Of a DNA stretch of 64,000 nucleotides, positions 26,501 through 34,815 are shown in pieces. The DNA lies in assembly GCF_954871325.1 (NCBI RefSeq), contig NC_088776.1, positions 45,402,569 through 45,466,568 of the forward strand, read 5' to 3'. Below the pieces are notes generated by a model. It was not told the origin of the DNA, did no database searches, and saw only the letters and a list, made by a program, of their open reading frames with translations. How positions within the stretch are numbered: position 1 is the first letter of the stretch; every line of letters starts with the position of its first letter. Position numbers and translations under genes: made by a program. The DNA comes from Gordionus sp. m RMFG-2023. Taxonomy: Eukaryota > Nematomorpha > Gordioida > Chordodea > Parachordodidae.

Positions 26501-29500
26501 CACCGAAAAATAGTTAATCTCAGATTAAACTAACCTGCTTGGGCCCAGGCTTAGCTCACAACCAAATTCGGCAGACTTGGCATTAGATCCCCCTACTACC
26601 TAGCAATAGCAATAACTTATTTCATATAGAACCCCCTACTACCTAGCAATAGCAATAACTTATTTCATATCGAGTTGCCTATTGTCAAAGCAAATAATCA
26701 TGTCCATCATTCTAAAAAAGACTATTACTTAATTGAGGCAATAAACTTGTGGAAAACACAAATCAATGTTGATTCTCATCCTCCCATAATCAATCTGGGA
26801 TTTGCCCGTAGTTGCTCGTTGCGTTGAAACACTCTTATCTAGTTTGAAATCTACCAACCGTGCCCTATTCTCTGGCCTATTGTACTGGGCATGCATTTCA
26901 AGTCATTCTTCCGTCAATCTTCAACTTTCTAGCAACGAACTCACGCCATTAGTATTCGTCTTAATTGCTCCACCATCTACCCTATATGTGTTCAGGTTGT
27001 AACTCACCCGTCGATATGATTGGAAGGCATAGTTTACATTGCCGCTCCCATACGCAATGTAACTCAATCATCCAACGAGCCTTGAAATCAGATACCCTTT
27101 AAACTAGAACTCCGCATTTTTAGATCAGACGATAAACTCCCTGATGAGATCACTGAAATTTTATGTAGGAGAGGCCAATTATTGGTATAAAATACTCATT
27201 GACCCCCTGGCCCTTCCAACAAGCTCTCAACATCATCGATCAGAAAGAAAACTTAAAATCTCCAAATACACAGAAATTTCAATTGTTTCATTCTTATCAT
27301 TTTAGCCACCCTTGCCATCTTTGGCAAACTTGCGCTATCTTCAAATATTTACCGTCACAAATCAGCAAACTCTCAGAAGAAGAGGGAGGTTTTTTATTCA
27401 CAAAGGTTAGACATAGCTATCCTTAAAGCGAACTATATCAGCTCTAATGGCAGTCTACTAGTCAAAAAAATATCCTAGAACTAATTCTATTTTTCATTTT
27501 TTTTCCTCGCTTTATACCATCCCCGATTGTTATTTTTAAATATTTTGAACATATTTTTTATATCTCATTTTAATATAGATTATAATTATTATTTGTTTCT
27601 TTAAAATATATTTTAAAATTGAATGTATATTTTATGCGTTAGGTTGTATAAAAATATTAATTGGGCAATAAAAGGATTTAAATCGTTAAAAAAAGATAAT
27701 TTATAGTATATAATTATAGTGATTAGTGAATAAAAAATTTAAGATTTACTATTTTATATAATACTGATCAATGCTATTAATGTCACTTTATAAAATTGGC
27801 GCGCAATTACTACAACTACTTTCCCTAGCTTTGCTACTGGTTAAAACTACTTTCTCAAAAAATAGCGGGCTATAACTATTTCTTAAATATAGCGTCATTG
27901 AAGTTACTTAAAAAATTAATTTTATTTTCTTAAAAACTAATAAATTTAATATTACAACTAAAATTCATTGGATTTAATTTTAACTAATAAAAAAAAGGCT
28001 TATTCTAATTATTATATTTTTAGGTTTGCATAATTTACATAGTACTAACAGAATGTTTGCATATCTTGGGTTCATTTACTTTTAAATGCAAAATATTCTT
28101 GATAACTTTTTTTTTAGCTTTCACCTTTTTTTTCTGGTGGTAAGCTCCTTCAATATCTCTCTCCACTTTATTACTCATGCTATCTCTTTTTATCTAATTT
28201 ATATCTCTGATATCACACCGGAGTATTCTTATCGATTCCATTTGGATCTATCGCTATCAAGGCCATTGTATCTTGATCTCACACGGAAGTATCAATATCG
28301 ACAGATATCTCACCGGAATATTCATTCTTATTGATTCCATTGTAAGCTTGATCTCCCACCCGAATATCATTCTTGATGGATCTCCCATCGGTGTATCTTT
28401 ATCAAGTCCATAGTAGATTGGTAGACATTGTGATTGAACGGTCTCGAGGTCACCTTTATCCTAGAGCTGGCAAAGAGATCGCTATCATCCTTGAATGGCG
28501 CCACGAATTCAGCTGGACATCTTTCATTTGGTTTATTGGACATATATCCTAGCACTCGGGTGTCCAAGCCTGTCGGTGACCTGGGTGGCATTTCTCAGCT
28601 CTGAAATTCATCTTATCATATGTCTTTACACATCAGTCATCAAAGAAAAACCTAAAATTTTTATAGTTCCTTACCAGGATTGAACCTGGGACCTTCGGTT
28701 TTTCCAAGCATAAATTATACACCACTAGGCCACCCCGGAGGCATTCGATAAAATTGAACATTTTTAAATATTTCTGGAGCTAGTTCTACGATTAATTTTG
28801 ATTTCAATTAATTGATTGCAAATTACATAAGATCTAATCATCAAATCTTGACTTAAACTACTCCTTATTCTAATGGAACGTTGTCGGGCTTTAAAATATA
28901 AAAATCTCAAATCTGGTTTTTTATCAAATACAGTATATAAGGCATCGTATATACTAAATCCGAAAAGCGTCTTTCTCCCTTCACTTTCAAAACCCTCTCA
29001 GTAGTTTCCACTATAATAATACTCATACTTCATCAAATTAACCAATACCTATCTTATTAAAATACATCAGATACATATATTCCCCCTCTCTCCTACCACT
29101 CACGACGGTATCATCAATAACCTAAAATTTCACAAACCTTCATCTAGAATTCCTAAAAGTTCCTGGTCAATAACTTTTCCTTTCTAGATCATTTCAAACA
29201 TTCCGTTCAGGTTCCATTCCAGTTCCATAAATTTACTTAGAGTTCCTTTCCCGGAAGGTTTCGGAATGATAATATTTTTTAGAAATAACTCAAAAAATAA
29301 GTGAGCTACATTTAAATAGCTATTTTAATCAGTATTGATAATCAATTATGCATTATAATCTGTACATTTTAACTTTTATAAAATAGCCCAATTACAAGAA
29401 TTAAGAAAGGCATCATTGGCCAAAGTGTTATGTCAAAATTCGGATAGCATTACTATAATTCAAAAAAACGTCTTCAGGAAACCTAGTTTCAAGTAAAAAA

Positions 29501-32500
29501 TTAACAATAATTATCCTAAGATATTATTATATATTTTTAAGCAACCCATTATTAACGTGTAAAGACTTACCTGATATTGATTTAGCTGCTTGGAGAGAAC
29601 GAGGTAATTCTTAAAGATAAAGAACAAAAAATGAGCTCAACTGATCATCTTTTGTTAAATCAAATCCAAAAACTTTATAAAGAATCATAAATAATAATAT
29701 TAATTTACAAATTTTAGTATAAAGAAACTATAAATATAGGTATTAATATAATATAAAAAGAATACAAAACAAGTATACATTATAACAAATCTTTACAACA
29801 TAACTAACTTATTCCCACAACATCAGTTACTTTTTTCTCTATTAAATTATTTCTCCCTACATTGTATCCCTTTCGCATTCACCATACCCCAAATCCTTTT
29901 AACTTTCTCCACTCCTTTACATAAGATCTAATCATCAAATCTTGATTTAAACTACTCCTTATTCTAATGGAGCGTTGTCGGGCTTTAAAATATAAAAATC
30001 TAAAATCTGGTTTTTTATCAGATATAGTATATAAGGCATCGTATATACTAAATCCGAAAAGCGTCTTTCTCCCTTCACTTTCAAAACCCTCTCAGTAGTT
30101 TCCACTATAATAATACTCATACTTCATCAAATTAACCAAATATACCTATCTCATTAAAATACATCAGATACATATATTCCCCCTCTCTCCTACCACTCAC
30201 GACGGTATCATCAATAACCTAAAATTTCACAAACCTTCCATAATCTAGAATTCCTAAAAGTTCCAGGTCAATAACATTTCCTTTCTAGATCATTTCAAAC
30301 AATTTTTTACCAACCTCTAACCTCCGAATCCATAGATTCTAAAATCTTCCAACAAATCAAAGTTGTAATCATTAATTAGCACACTCATCTTCTCCAACTT
30401 TTCCAACTTCTCATAAAATTAAAAAAAAATTCCAGCCATATGTTAAAGGTTAAGATAATTTCAAATAAAATGAATAACTTAAACATCAAATCCGTCATAC
30501 GTTTACTTGTATCTAAAGATTCTCTTGCAATAAATAATGAGGCAAGATACAATAAACCTGAATTTAAGCATGCTTCTGAAGGTGACCTGATACCGCCTTA
30601 TATCCGCCTTCTATCACATTCTCAAGTGATTTTTAGCCGAAGTGCGAAAGAGTATTTTAATCTTTTCTCCAGACTATGATAGACTTCGGTCAATCTTCAC
30701 GAATCCTACAAAACTTAATAAGATTTTATAATAAAATTTCTCATGAGTTTGTTTCCTAATCCATCAGACTACATCTATTTGGCGCCAAACTAATAACCCT
30801 CGAAAATTCAAATAGGGTTGTTTGATTAATAATTCTGTGAAACTTATAATATCAAAAATTAAGGACTCTGCAGTCACCATCTTGGCCCCTCATCGACTCG
30901 GTATCAGAATTAACATGAAATATCTACTAAGGCTACTCGAATCCATTTCCAATGCAAACTTAGTGACGGAATTATCGTTAAAATTATTTTTCTTGCGTTT
31001 TTAATTCTATTCTCCGTTCCCATTTTCTTCTACAAATATATCATTCATTTCACACCTTTTCTCAATTCTTCCACTACTCCTATTCCTTTTTATCTTATCT
31101 CCAATTTAAATATCTGATTTCATCATCAGAATTGTTCCAACAAGAATATTCATCGGATTCTATGCTTTTCAGCATAGGTATCAATGAAATGGTCAAAAAC
31201 ATTTCTGCCGATTGCAAACTTCCCCTGCATACCTGGTACAAACTTCCCCTGCATACCTGGTACATAGATAATGAAATCGGGGCCCTTCTAATCAATAAGA
31301 TCGCAAAGGCACTATCTATCATAAAAACCCACTCCCGAACAATTGGAATTTTCTCTCAATTAGCAGAAAACGGAGGAGGTTAAATATACTGCATGAAGAT
31401 AATTAATTTCCCCTTTAATCATAACTCATGGCTAAAAGCATAACTTCCAAGCGAATTTAGACACATCGGTTTATAATCATCTCTTATCTTTTTTGTAGTA
31501 AGTGTACCCCCCCCCCTTCTTGTCATGCGAACCTCAGATTCGAAAGTTTCCCACTTTGCCTTCACCCCTTTACTTGTAGCCTAGACTATATTTGACATTT
31601 CTTTAGGCCTAAACACTCGGGCTACTTCGAAGGCTTCATTGTTGCCTAAAGACAACTTTGTGAGGGCAATCTAACTAATTTTAACCACGTAAAAGGATCT
31701 GTGTCTAGAAACCTCTAATCTCGATATGCTCCTCTCCGGCATACCATATGTTAAATATAACTTGAGGATCATCCTGCTATATGATAGTGCAGAAAGTAGA
31801 TAATCGACTCCTATTAGAGACCTTCATGGGCTAGGTCTGGGTTTTTAAATTTTTTCAATGGGCTTGGGACTAAGATTATTAAATTTAAATTTAGCTTATT
31901 TAAAACAGTTGCTAACTTAAAGAAATATTGTTTTTCTTCTAACAATAATAAATTTTCAGTTTTGTAATCAAAATGATTGCCTAAATAAACTTAAATATTG
32001 TTTATTTTTATTAAATAAAATAAATTAAATTTTTAGATATGGGTTTGGCCCGGGGTTGGGAAATATTTTTGAAACTTATTATGAACTTGGGAATTTTTTT
32101 TTAATATTAGATATGTATCGGGCTAGACTTGGAACTAAAAAAATTTAATGCTGGCCTGGGACGGGCTTGTCAAAATATTAAAGCCCATGAAGGGATCTGC
32201 TTCCTATATGCATAGTTATTTTTGATAGCTTATGAATATATATTCAATACAATTATATTTTATGGTTTTTATAGGTATTTTTTTTGTATTAAATTTACAG
32301 GTGTTTTTTTTCAATCAATACAAACTAGAAATATAATTTTTATATTGAACCATAATTATAGGATTGATAACACCGAAATCGACGAAGAAGTATTAATAAC
32401 ATTATGAAAAAACTAGTGACTTTTCTGGCCAATTTACAGAGCCTATTTTAAAATGTAAATGAACAATAAAAAGAAAGAACAGAATTCAAATTAAAAAAAT

Positions 32501-33795
32501 ATACAAATATTAGCTTCCACAATCTTAGAATTCCCATGCTCTAGATCTTCAAGAAAATTTCAATATTTTTCCATAAAACCTTCAAACATTACTCAAACTT
32601 GTAGGTGATAATTATTGATTTTAGACTTGAACCATTTTAATAGGTGAGAATCCCTCATTTATAAAACTGATTAACATTATTCCCACAAAAATGTATTCTG
32701 GAAATAAACATTGGTTAGTGGAATTTCCCAAAGATGGGAAATTAGAAAGAATCAGTTAATCAAAATATTTTTAGAACCATCGATCATTATAAGGGGTTTT
32801 CATGTGCCCACATTAAGTGAAAAACTATCGGTATTTTTTTAAAAAGGAAATTTACCATATTAATCAAACTTCCACAAAATTTACTGCAATTTTGAAATTT
32901 CAGTAAATCTATTACAAACCAAAATTTACTATGAAAGTGAAACCTTCTATATTTTTATTCAAAAATAAATTTTTTGAATATTAATCTATACGTATAATCA
33001 ACAAAAATTAAACATAAAAATATCTAATTTATGTTGTAATATTTTCCTTTTCGGTTGACAAATAGAAATAAGGAGAGTCATTATTTTTTAATCAGTACGT
33101 TTAAGTTTTACCAGGTTTTATTTTATTTATCAAAAAACCATAACTCCAATTTTAGATAAAAGCATACAAAATCAACTACCCATGATTGGATCCGATTGAC
33201 CCTCAAATGGAGGTATAGGAGCTATGCCTGTACACCATAAAACATAATCAAAATTTCTCCCACAATTCAAATTTTTTACCTGACTCCCACCGAAATTTCA
33301 AATTTGAGGAATACATCGCATGATATTTTGACAAAATAAATATTTCACCCAAAATTGGCTGTGAAAATCATTGAATCTATAACTATAAATATTTTTAGGC
33401 TAAATAACGTTATCAGTATCTAGCTATTAGCAACTCCGCTGATTATGGCATAGACAAATTTTATATGGAATTTAAAATCTGAGTATTTTTTTCAATAATC
33501 TTTTATAAATCGGGGAAATGGATAAAAGCATATATCTTTAAATATTTTTTGTTTTATAAAGATGGTCGGTTGAGCTGATACTTCTTGGATTATATTATAA
33601 ATTAAATTTTACAATATATGAACGTAATAATTAAATTTTAAATCTTATATAAAAGTTAAAGTGCATTTGTTAAAATTGACTTTAATATTTTAAATTAACG
33701 CAGGATCAGGTGATCTGGATCTCGATAGCAAAACTAATTTAATTGAACAAATAGGATTGACAGACTATAATACTACAGAATATAACTTAGTTTGA
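9612..33795 (+). CDS. Secreted animal heme peroxidase, complete 15-exon gene
   Basis: A peroxidase of the cyclooxygenase/peroxidase superfamily that uses H2O2 to oxidise substrates, here predicted to be secreted. Exons: 9612-9777, 9824-9938, 9984-10204, 10285-10455, 10511-10672, 10719-10820, 10865-10990, 11112-11232, 11367-11579, 24128-24345, 24388-24550, 24596-24777, 29387-29492, 29542-29603, 33704-33795. They sum to 2220 nt: 739 residues plus TGA. All junctions are GT-AG and in phase. Visible sites: a hydrophobic signal peptide (about residues 8-25), distal GQFIDHD with Asp214 and His215, RSNE with Arg358 and Glu361, proximal RLGHSLI with His462, and [10 protein letters not shown] with Asn546. 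Asn362 sits where myeloperoxidase has the heme-linked methionine. The start at 9612 is chosen because it gives the signal peptide and because the right-arm copy has a stop codon between the upstream ATG (9531) and this one. AATAAA lies at 33920. The exact subfamily (chorion, ovoperoxidase or peroxinectin type) is not settled. Confidence 0.95.
11586..13797 (+). mobile_element. DNA transposon with about 480-bp terminal inverted repeats
   Basis: The left block (about 11590-12065) is the inverted copy of about 13335-13797. Between them lies a decayed transposase-like gene on the + strand (about 12190-13220): [14 protein letters not shown], then [48 protein letters not shown] and [10 protein letters not shown]. 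Two aspartates (in SDFAENY and FSDG) are good DDE-type candidates. Similar proteins are frequent in invertebrate genomes, but I could not name the superfamily. The right arm has the empty site, so insertion followed the duplication. It sits a few bases inside peroxidase intron 9. In-frame stops and frame changes break the coding region. Confidence 0.85.
12190..13220 (+). pseudogene. Broken transposase of the long-TIR transposon
   Basis: Three open stretches carry it: 12190-12325, 12370-12680 (ending at TAA) and 12715-13056, with a further stretch to about 13220. The order of motifs is an N-terminal helix-rich part, a CICTFHQN box, a Cys-rich segment ([12 protein letters not shown]), the first candidate catalytic Asp in DFAENY, a [11 protein letters not shown] box and the second candidate Asp in FSDGA. 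At least two stops and one frame change interrupt it, so it is not expected to make an active enzyme. Confidence 0.7.
13905..14238 (-). mobile_element. 5'-truncated tail of the R2-like LINE family
   Basis: On the minus strand 14232 to about 14130 encodes [20 protein letters not shown], clearly related to the C-terminus of the LINE at 16977 ([20 protein letters not shown]). A 3' untranslated part and a poly-A (read as poly-T near 13910) follow. The right arm lacks it and shows the empty site near 52950. Only the last 40 or so codons are present, as expected for target-primed reverse transcription that stopped early. Confidence 0.8.
15170..16700 (-). pseudogene. hAT transposase remnant in peroxidase intron 9
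   Basis: Fragments of a hAT transposase read from about 16640 down to 15250. They hold a central [14 protein letters not shown] motif, a downstream [18 protein letters not shown] block (open frame 15897-16100) and a C-terminal part matching the dimerisation region. Frames shift between the pieces, and the SER-F box was not seen. The right-arm homologue (50207-50416) shows the same block. Confidence 0.7.
16743..19345 (-). mobile_element. R2-like (restriction-endonuclease type) LINE, nearly full coding region
   Basis: A poly-T run at 16743-16755 marks the 3' end of a minus-strand LINE whose coding region is at 16977-19259. Upstream of the open frame, 19260-19320 continues in another frame ([14 protein letters not shown]) across an A-run, suggesting a single-base frame change. 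At about 19345 the sequence returns to hAT end sequence. It is inserted in the hAT element and, with it, in peroxidase intron 9. Confidence 0.85.
16977..19223 (-). CDS. LINE polyprotein: reverse transcriptase plus C-terminal endonuclease
   Basis: It copies its own RNA at a nick made by its endonuclease. Residues are numbered from 19223, a TTG; the frame is open from 19259. RT motifs: GLDGIRL (62-68), [20 protein letters not shown] (124-143), KIDFNNAYN with catalytic Asp190, [12 protein letters not shown] (241-252), [10 protein letters not shown] (274-283; YIDD where YADD is usual) and LGAP (337-340). A Cys/His zinc module spans 570-597 (CX2C, HX3C, CX2C). A PD-(D/E)XK-like nuclease follows, with RPD at 629-631 and VWDYS around 645-649. 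No N-terminal AP endonuclease is seen, which fits early-branching R2/NeSL-type LINEs. At 748 codons without a stop it is the best-kept copy in the window. The N-terminus is frame-shifted or truncated, so the true start is unknown. Confidence 0.9.
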   Translation of the reverse strand: MVSTQDSLAEPSNDTYLKLCKKHPSTTITPISLQPHSTCASQFTTDKVRKAIFSFHRDSAHGLDGIRLIFLQDITSLSICSQTSILSKITNFCNKILKGDVPTFVSPILFGARLIALQKPNNDLRPIAIGSTFRRLVAKMISSRIKHEASNILSPFQLGVGITGGCEAVVHLTRIHLETQPTNESLVKIDFNNAYNTLSRNSFLSASSILFPGYTKFFYSCYQQPSTLQFDTYKIPSIEGIQQGDPLGSLFFCFGINEIVKSINEACSLSLHAWYIDDGILCGPNEEINKAVMIIKDAGLSIGLSINHEKSEFISINSSENNFHNFKQITLDELSHLGAPVGEHIAISSFLQSTLETLNVLADLFSLLPSHKAFFLMKNFFNIPKILYALRSTPIFKFPTSLGIYENEIKVLIESILNLKFHELAWTQATLPTKMGGLGIRSPSDLALTAFISSCLLTKNLVNPNSLNSDPSFDSAIIEWKSRFIADHPIKETNKQKDWDKPIIASCVESLLSSMQSLDRPLFSSLLNGSGNEFLEAIPSANLQLQLTQNELTHAIGIRLNCLVTQPHICAGCSSTVLSNGRHSLHCLSCKGRIVRHNICNSIILRALRSAQIPSILEPSGLFRSDGKRPDGISQIPWKRGQFLVWDYSCIDPLAPSNQSLNILENKELLKIAKYSEISQDHLFIPIISTTLTTFGNRALSFFKELGSLIRKLTDEPREGFFLRQRLAIAIHRANYISFIGSLISHDD
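19815..20094 (-). pseudogene. Decayed reading frame, unrecognised
   Basis: The minus strand has about 93 codons with one internal [23 protein letters not shown]..., then after the stop [20 protein letters not shown] and ending [11 protein letters not shown]. Composition is protein-like rather than A+T filler. It lies in peroxidase intron 9 between the hAT and the LINE at 20103. It could be the remnant of a host gene or a transposon gene; no family was recognised. Confidence 0.3.
20103..22310 (-). mobile_element. LINE 3' part (RTE/CR1-like), split by a hAT insertion
   Basis: The minus strand from about 22260 to 22100 encodes the [18 protein letters not shown] motif of a non-LTR reverse transcriptase. 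After the hAT (20793-22091) it resumes with [19 protein letters not shown] and [32 protein letters not shown], and ends ELTTRKGES near 20145. This order (catalytic ADD, then the RMLR...RWYGH tail) is standard for LINEs with an AP endonuclease. The upstream RT half and the endonuclease are missing. Frame changes are present near 22140 and 20570. Confidence 0.82.
20793..22091 (+). mobile_element. hAT transposon, internally deleted, BED finger plus hATC
   Basis: The ends are inverted (CAGAGTTGTTAA; the complement of the right end reads CAGGCTTGTTAA) with flanking duplications ATTCCGTC (20785-20792) and ACTCCGTC (22092-22099), 7 of 8 bases equal. Subterminal GGATCG/GATCGTGATC words are dense. Inside, + strand frames give a BED-type zinc finger start ([10 protein letters not shown] with SSNLKRHLE, about 21300-21375) and the C-terminal dimerisation box [20 protein letters not shown] (21775-21835). 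The catalytic middle is deleted. It is inserted in the LINE at 20103-22310. Confidence 0.92.
22311..24127. other. End of peroxidase intron 9
   Basis: A+T-rich non-coding sequence with one MITE (23131-23347). No coding region with family motifs was seen in this stretch; open frames at 23379-23630, 23734-23928 and 23953-24180 have filler composition, and the last overlaps exon 10 antisense. Confidence 0.6.
23131..23347. mobile_element. MITE, same family as 6889-7067
   Basis: The left end reads CAGTATTGTTAAACGGCT and the right end is GAGTCTTTAAAAACGCTA, an eroded inverted copy. TACCCC lies immediately outside or at both ends, a possible target-site duplication. Internal words (CAAGATTTTGCCAAT, ATCGGCTCAAAACGAG) match the copy near 6.9 kb. 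Confidence 0.65.
24128..24777 (+). CDS. Peroxidase exons 10-12
   Basis: Exon 10 (24128-24345) continues exactly from exon 9: AA plus C makes Asn466, giving GHSLINNEFQ across a 12,548-bp intron. Exon 11 carries [20 protein letters not shown], the conserved Asn-containing segment that supports the proximal histidine. Exon 12 has [12 protein letters not shown] and the GDRFWYEN motif. The two inner introns are 42 and 45 bp. Three exons with family motifs in order, all in phase with a block 12.5 kb away, argue strongly for one gene. Confidence 0.95.
24914..25320. repeat. Decayed hAT-end-like sequence in intron 12
   Basis: Begins GAGGTCTGCAATG, as does the complement of the hAT end at 19501, and is followed by CTCGCCCATT. 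Beyond 25070 come blocks with GCTCGGCC and GGCCCAGCCGGGC words in A+T-rich filler, like the subterminal zones of other elements here. No duplication and no paired end were found; it may be two overlapping fragments. Confidence 0.3.
25825..27500 (+). mobile_element. Decayed R2-like LINE copy in intron 12
   Basis: Plus-strand pieces align in order to the LINE at 16977: SEALVKIDF (RT motif A), VEDIQQDDP (motif B), [20 protein letters not shown] and KSEFIQLN (motif D region), [27 protein letters not shown], and a C-terminal tail near 27400. Many stops and frame changes. It contains an exact tandem duplication of about 42 bp (26583-26667). The catalytic YIDD is not readable. It runs in the sense of the peroxidase gene. 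Confidence 0.75.
27501..28105. other. Non-coding part of intron 12
   Basis: About 600 bp of A+T-rich sequence between the LINE copy and the SINE. No gene, repeat boundary or structured element was recognised. Confidence 0.5.
28106..28738 (-). mobile_element. tRNA-derived SINE with a LINE-shared 3' tail
   Basis: On the minus strand the 5' head (28738 to about 28660) has an A-box TGGCCTAGTGG, a B-box GGTTCAATCC and a 5-bp T-arm (CCAGG/CCTGG), but no tRNA acceptor stem. The body (28660-28215) has diverged units beginning GATCTC.CACC.GAATAT when read on the + strand. The 3' tail (28215-28106) contains a stretch of about 58 bp that matches the 3' end of the LINE at about 20130-20205, then an A-run. 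A head from tRNA plus a tail shared with a partner LINE is the classic SINE plan. Confidence 0.75.
28822..29203 (+). repeat. Direct repeat copy 1, before peroxidase exons 13-14
   Basis: Nearly identical to 29917-30301 in the same orientation (shared words include ATCCGAAAAGCGTCTTTCTC and CTCACGACGGTATCATC). It has no coding sense that I could recognise. Both copies end at TTTCTAGATCATTTCAAAC, after which the flanks differ, so the repeat has sharp ends. Together the copies frame exons 13 and 14. Confidence 0.88.
29387..29603 (+). CDS. Peroxidase exons 13 and 14
   Basis: Exon 13 (29387-29492) encodes [20 protein letters not shown], the conserved C-terminal IRKASLARVIC-type motif of animal heme peroxidases. 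Exon 14 (29542-29603) gives [17 protein letters not shown]. The intron between them is 49 bp. Phases match exon 12 across 4,609 bp and exon 15 across 4,100 bp. The pair lies between two 380-bp direct repeats. Confidence 0.92.
29917..30301 (+). repeat. Direct repeat copy 2, after peroxidase exons 13-14
   Basis: Second copy of 28822-29203, differing by a few substitutions and small indels. It runs directly into the decayed LINE at 30390-31400, so it could be that LINE's upstream region, with copy 1 a separate fragment of the same source. Alternatively it is an independent interspersed repeat. Confidence 0.88.
30390..31400 (+). mobile_element. Decayed R2-like LINE copy in intron 14 (N-terminal half)
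   Basis: The reading frame from 30440 gives [20 protein letters not shown], matching [20 protein letters not shown] upstream of and within the LINE at 16977. Further pieces match RT regions ([48 protein letters not shown]). A 24-bp exact tandem duplication (31215-31262) falls just before the YID position. Stops and frame changes are frequent, and the endonuclease part is absent. Confidence 0.75.
31815..32199. mobile_element. Non-autonomous hAT element (385 bp) in intron 14
   Basis: The left end reads TAGAGACCTTCATGGGCT and the complement of the right end reads CAGATCCCTTCATGGGCT. Flanks are ACTCCTAT (31807-31814) and CTTCCTAT (32200-32207), 6 of 8 bases equal. GGGCTTGGG/GGCCTGGG words fill both subterminal zones. 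No coding capacity. Confidence 0.82.
32200..33703. other. Rest of peroxidase intron 14
   Basis: About 1.5 kb of A+T-rich sequence up to the exon 15 acceptor. No gene or recognisable element was seen. The open frame at 32222-32407 has filler composition. Confidence 0.55.
33704..33795 (+). CDS. Peroxidase exon 15 (terminal)
   Basis: The acceptor TTAACGCAG precedes a 92-nt exon that adds 30 codons and ends in TGA, completing a multiple of three with exon 14. The tail ([17 protein letters not shown] and onward) is hydrophilic and not a known motif, so its assignment rests on splice site, phase and position rather than on homology. Confidence 0.75.
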
Positions 33796-34023
33796 ATTGA
33801 ATAATTTAAATCATAAAAATGGAATCGTTGAATCATGAATTTTTATTATATGAAAAAATAATTACTGTGATTTTTATAATTATAAATTTGTATTTTGTGC
33901 ATATCAAATTTTTTAATTGAATAAATTTAAAATATTTTATACCAAAATAAAATACAATTTGTACGAAAAAAATAATTATGAAAAACATTAATGATAATGT
34001 AATTACGAATATATCACATCGAT

Positions 34024-34815
34024 TAGTGAAGGTCAACGGTCCGGTCCTATCGGTCTTAACCGGGATCTGACCGGACCGATTGTCGGACCGATCTTTTTTG
34101 AGGACCGTGGTCCGGACCGGTCTTTTATTATTTTTTAAGTTTGCTTTACTATCAATTAATATAATTTTTTTTATGATATTTTTCTAGAGGAGTTATTTTA
34201 GATTTTGTTAATTTTTATTTTACAATATGAAAACCATAAGTTTGTCCAAGAAACATTTTACTTATAGTCCCAATAAAAAACATAGAGTATATGTTCACTG
34301 CAGTACCAAATTTAATGTATCGTCAGCAACTAGTAACAAAATAATTGTTTATAATTTTTTAAGCAATAAATTAATCAAAATAAGCAGTAATTTTTTAAAA
34401 TATTTTGGTTATTATATAGTTATATTTTTTCTTAAGAAACTGTCAAAAATTACTTAACCTTATTCTTAATAAAATAATTAGGTACCTTGAGCAGAAATCT
34501 GATAATACATAAAATATATAATTCTAATGATGAAAATGAAAATATCTCAAAAAACACAATCTACTATTAATTTTAATATGCCCTCCACAAGCACAAAATC
34601 ATTTTTTTCAATACTATTGGATAAATTTTTTTAATAAATTGATAAAACAAATCAAATTAGGTTAAAAAAAGAAACAAATAAAAAAACCGATCCAGGACAG
34701 GTTTTTTTATTTATGACCTCGGTCTGGATCGATCTTTTTCTTAAGGACCGTGGTCCGGTCCGGTTCGATGGTATCGGTCCGGTCCGAACCAAAGACCGGA
34801 CCGTGACCTTCCCTA
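34024..34815. mobile_element. Non-autonomous hAT element (792 bp) just downstream of the peroxidase
   Basis: Inverted ends (TAGTGAAGGTCAACGGTCC; the complement of the right end reads TAGGGAAGGTCACGGTCC) are flanked by a perfect 8-bp duplication ACATCGAT at 34016-34023 and 34816-34823. GGTCCGG/CCGGACC words are packed within 130 bp of each end. The inside holds a short open frame (34227-34457) that may be a worn BED-finger start, but no catalytic region. It lies about 230 bp after the peroxidase stop. Confidence 0.95.

Noticed and set aside
28660-28738. Functional tRNA gene on the minus strand
   Set aside because: Only the T-arm pairs well; the head is attached to a repeat body and a LINE-like tail.
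28822-30301. Direct repeats as LTRs of one element containing exons 13-14
   Set aside because: The 713 bp between them are peroxidase exons and introns in phase with the rest of the gene, and the repeats lack TG...CA ends.
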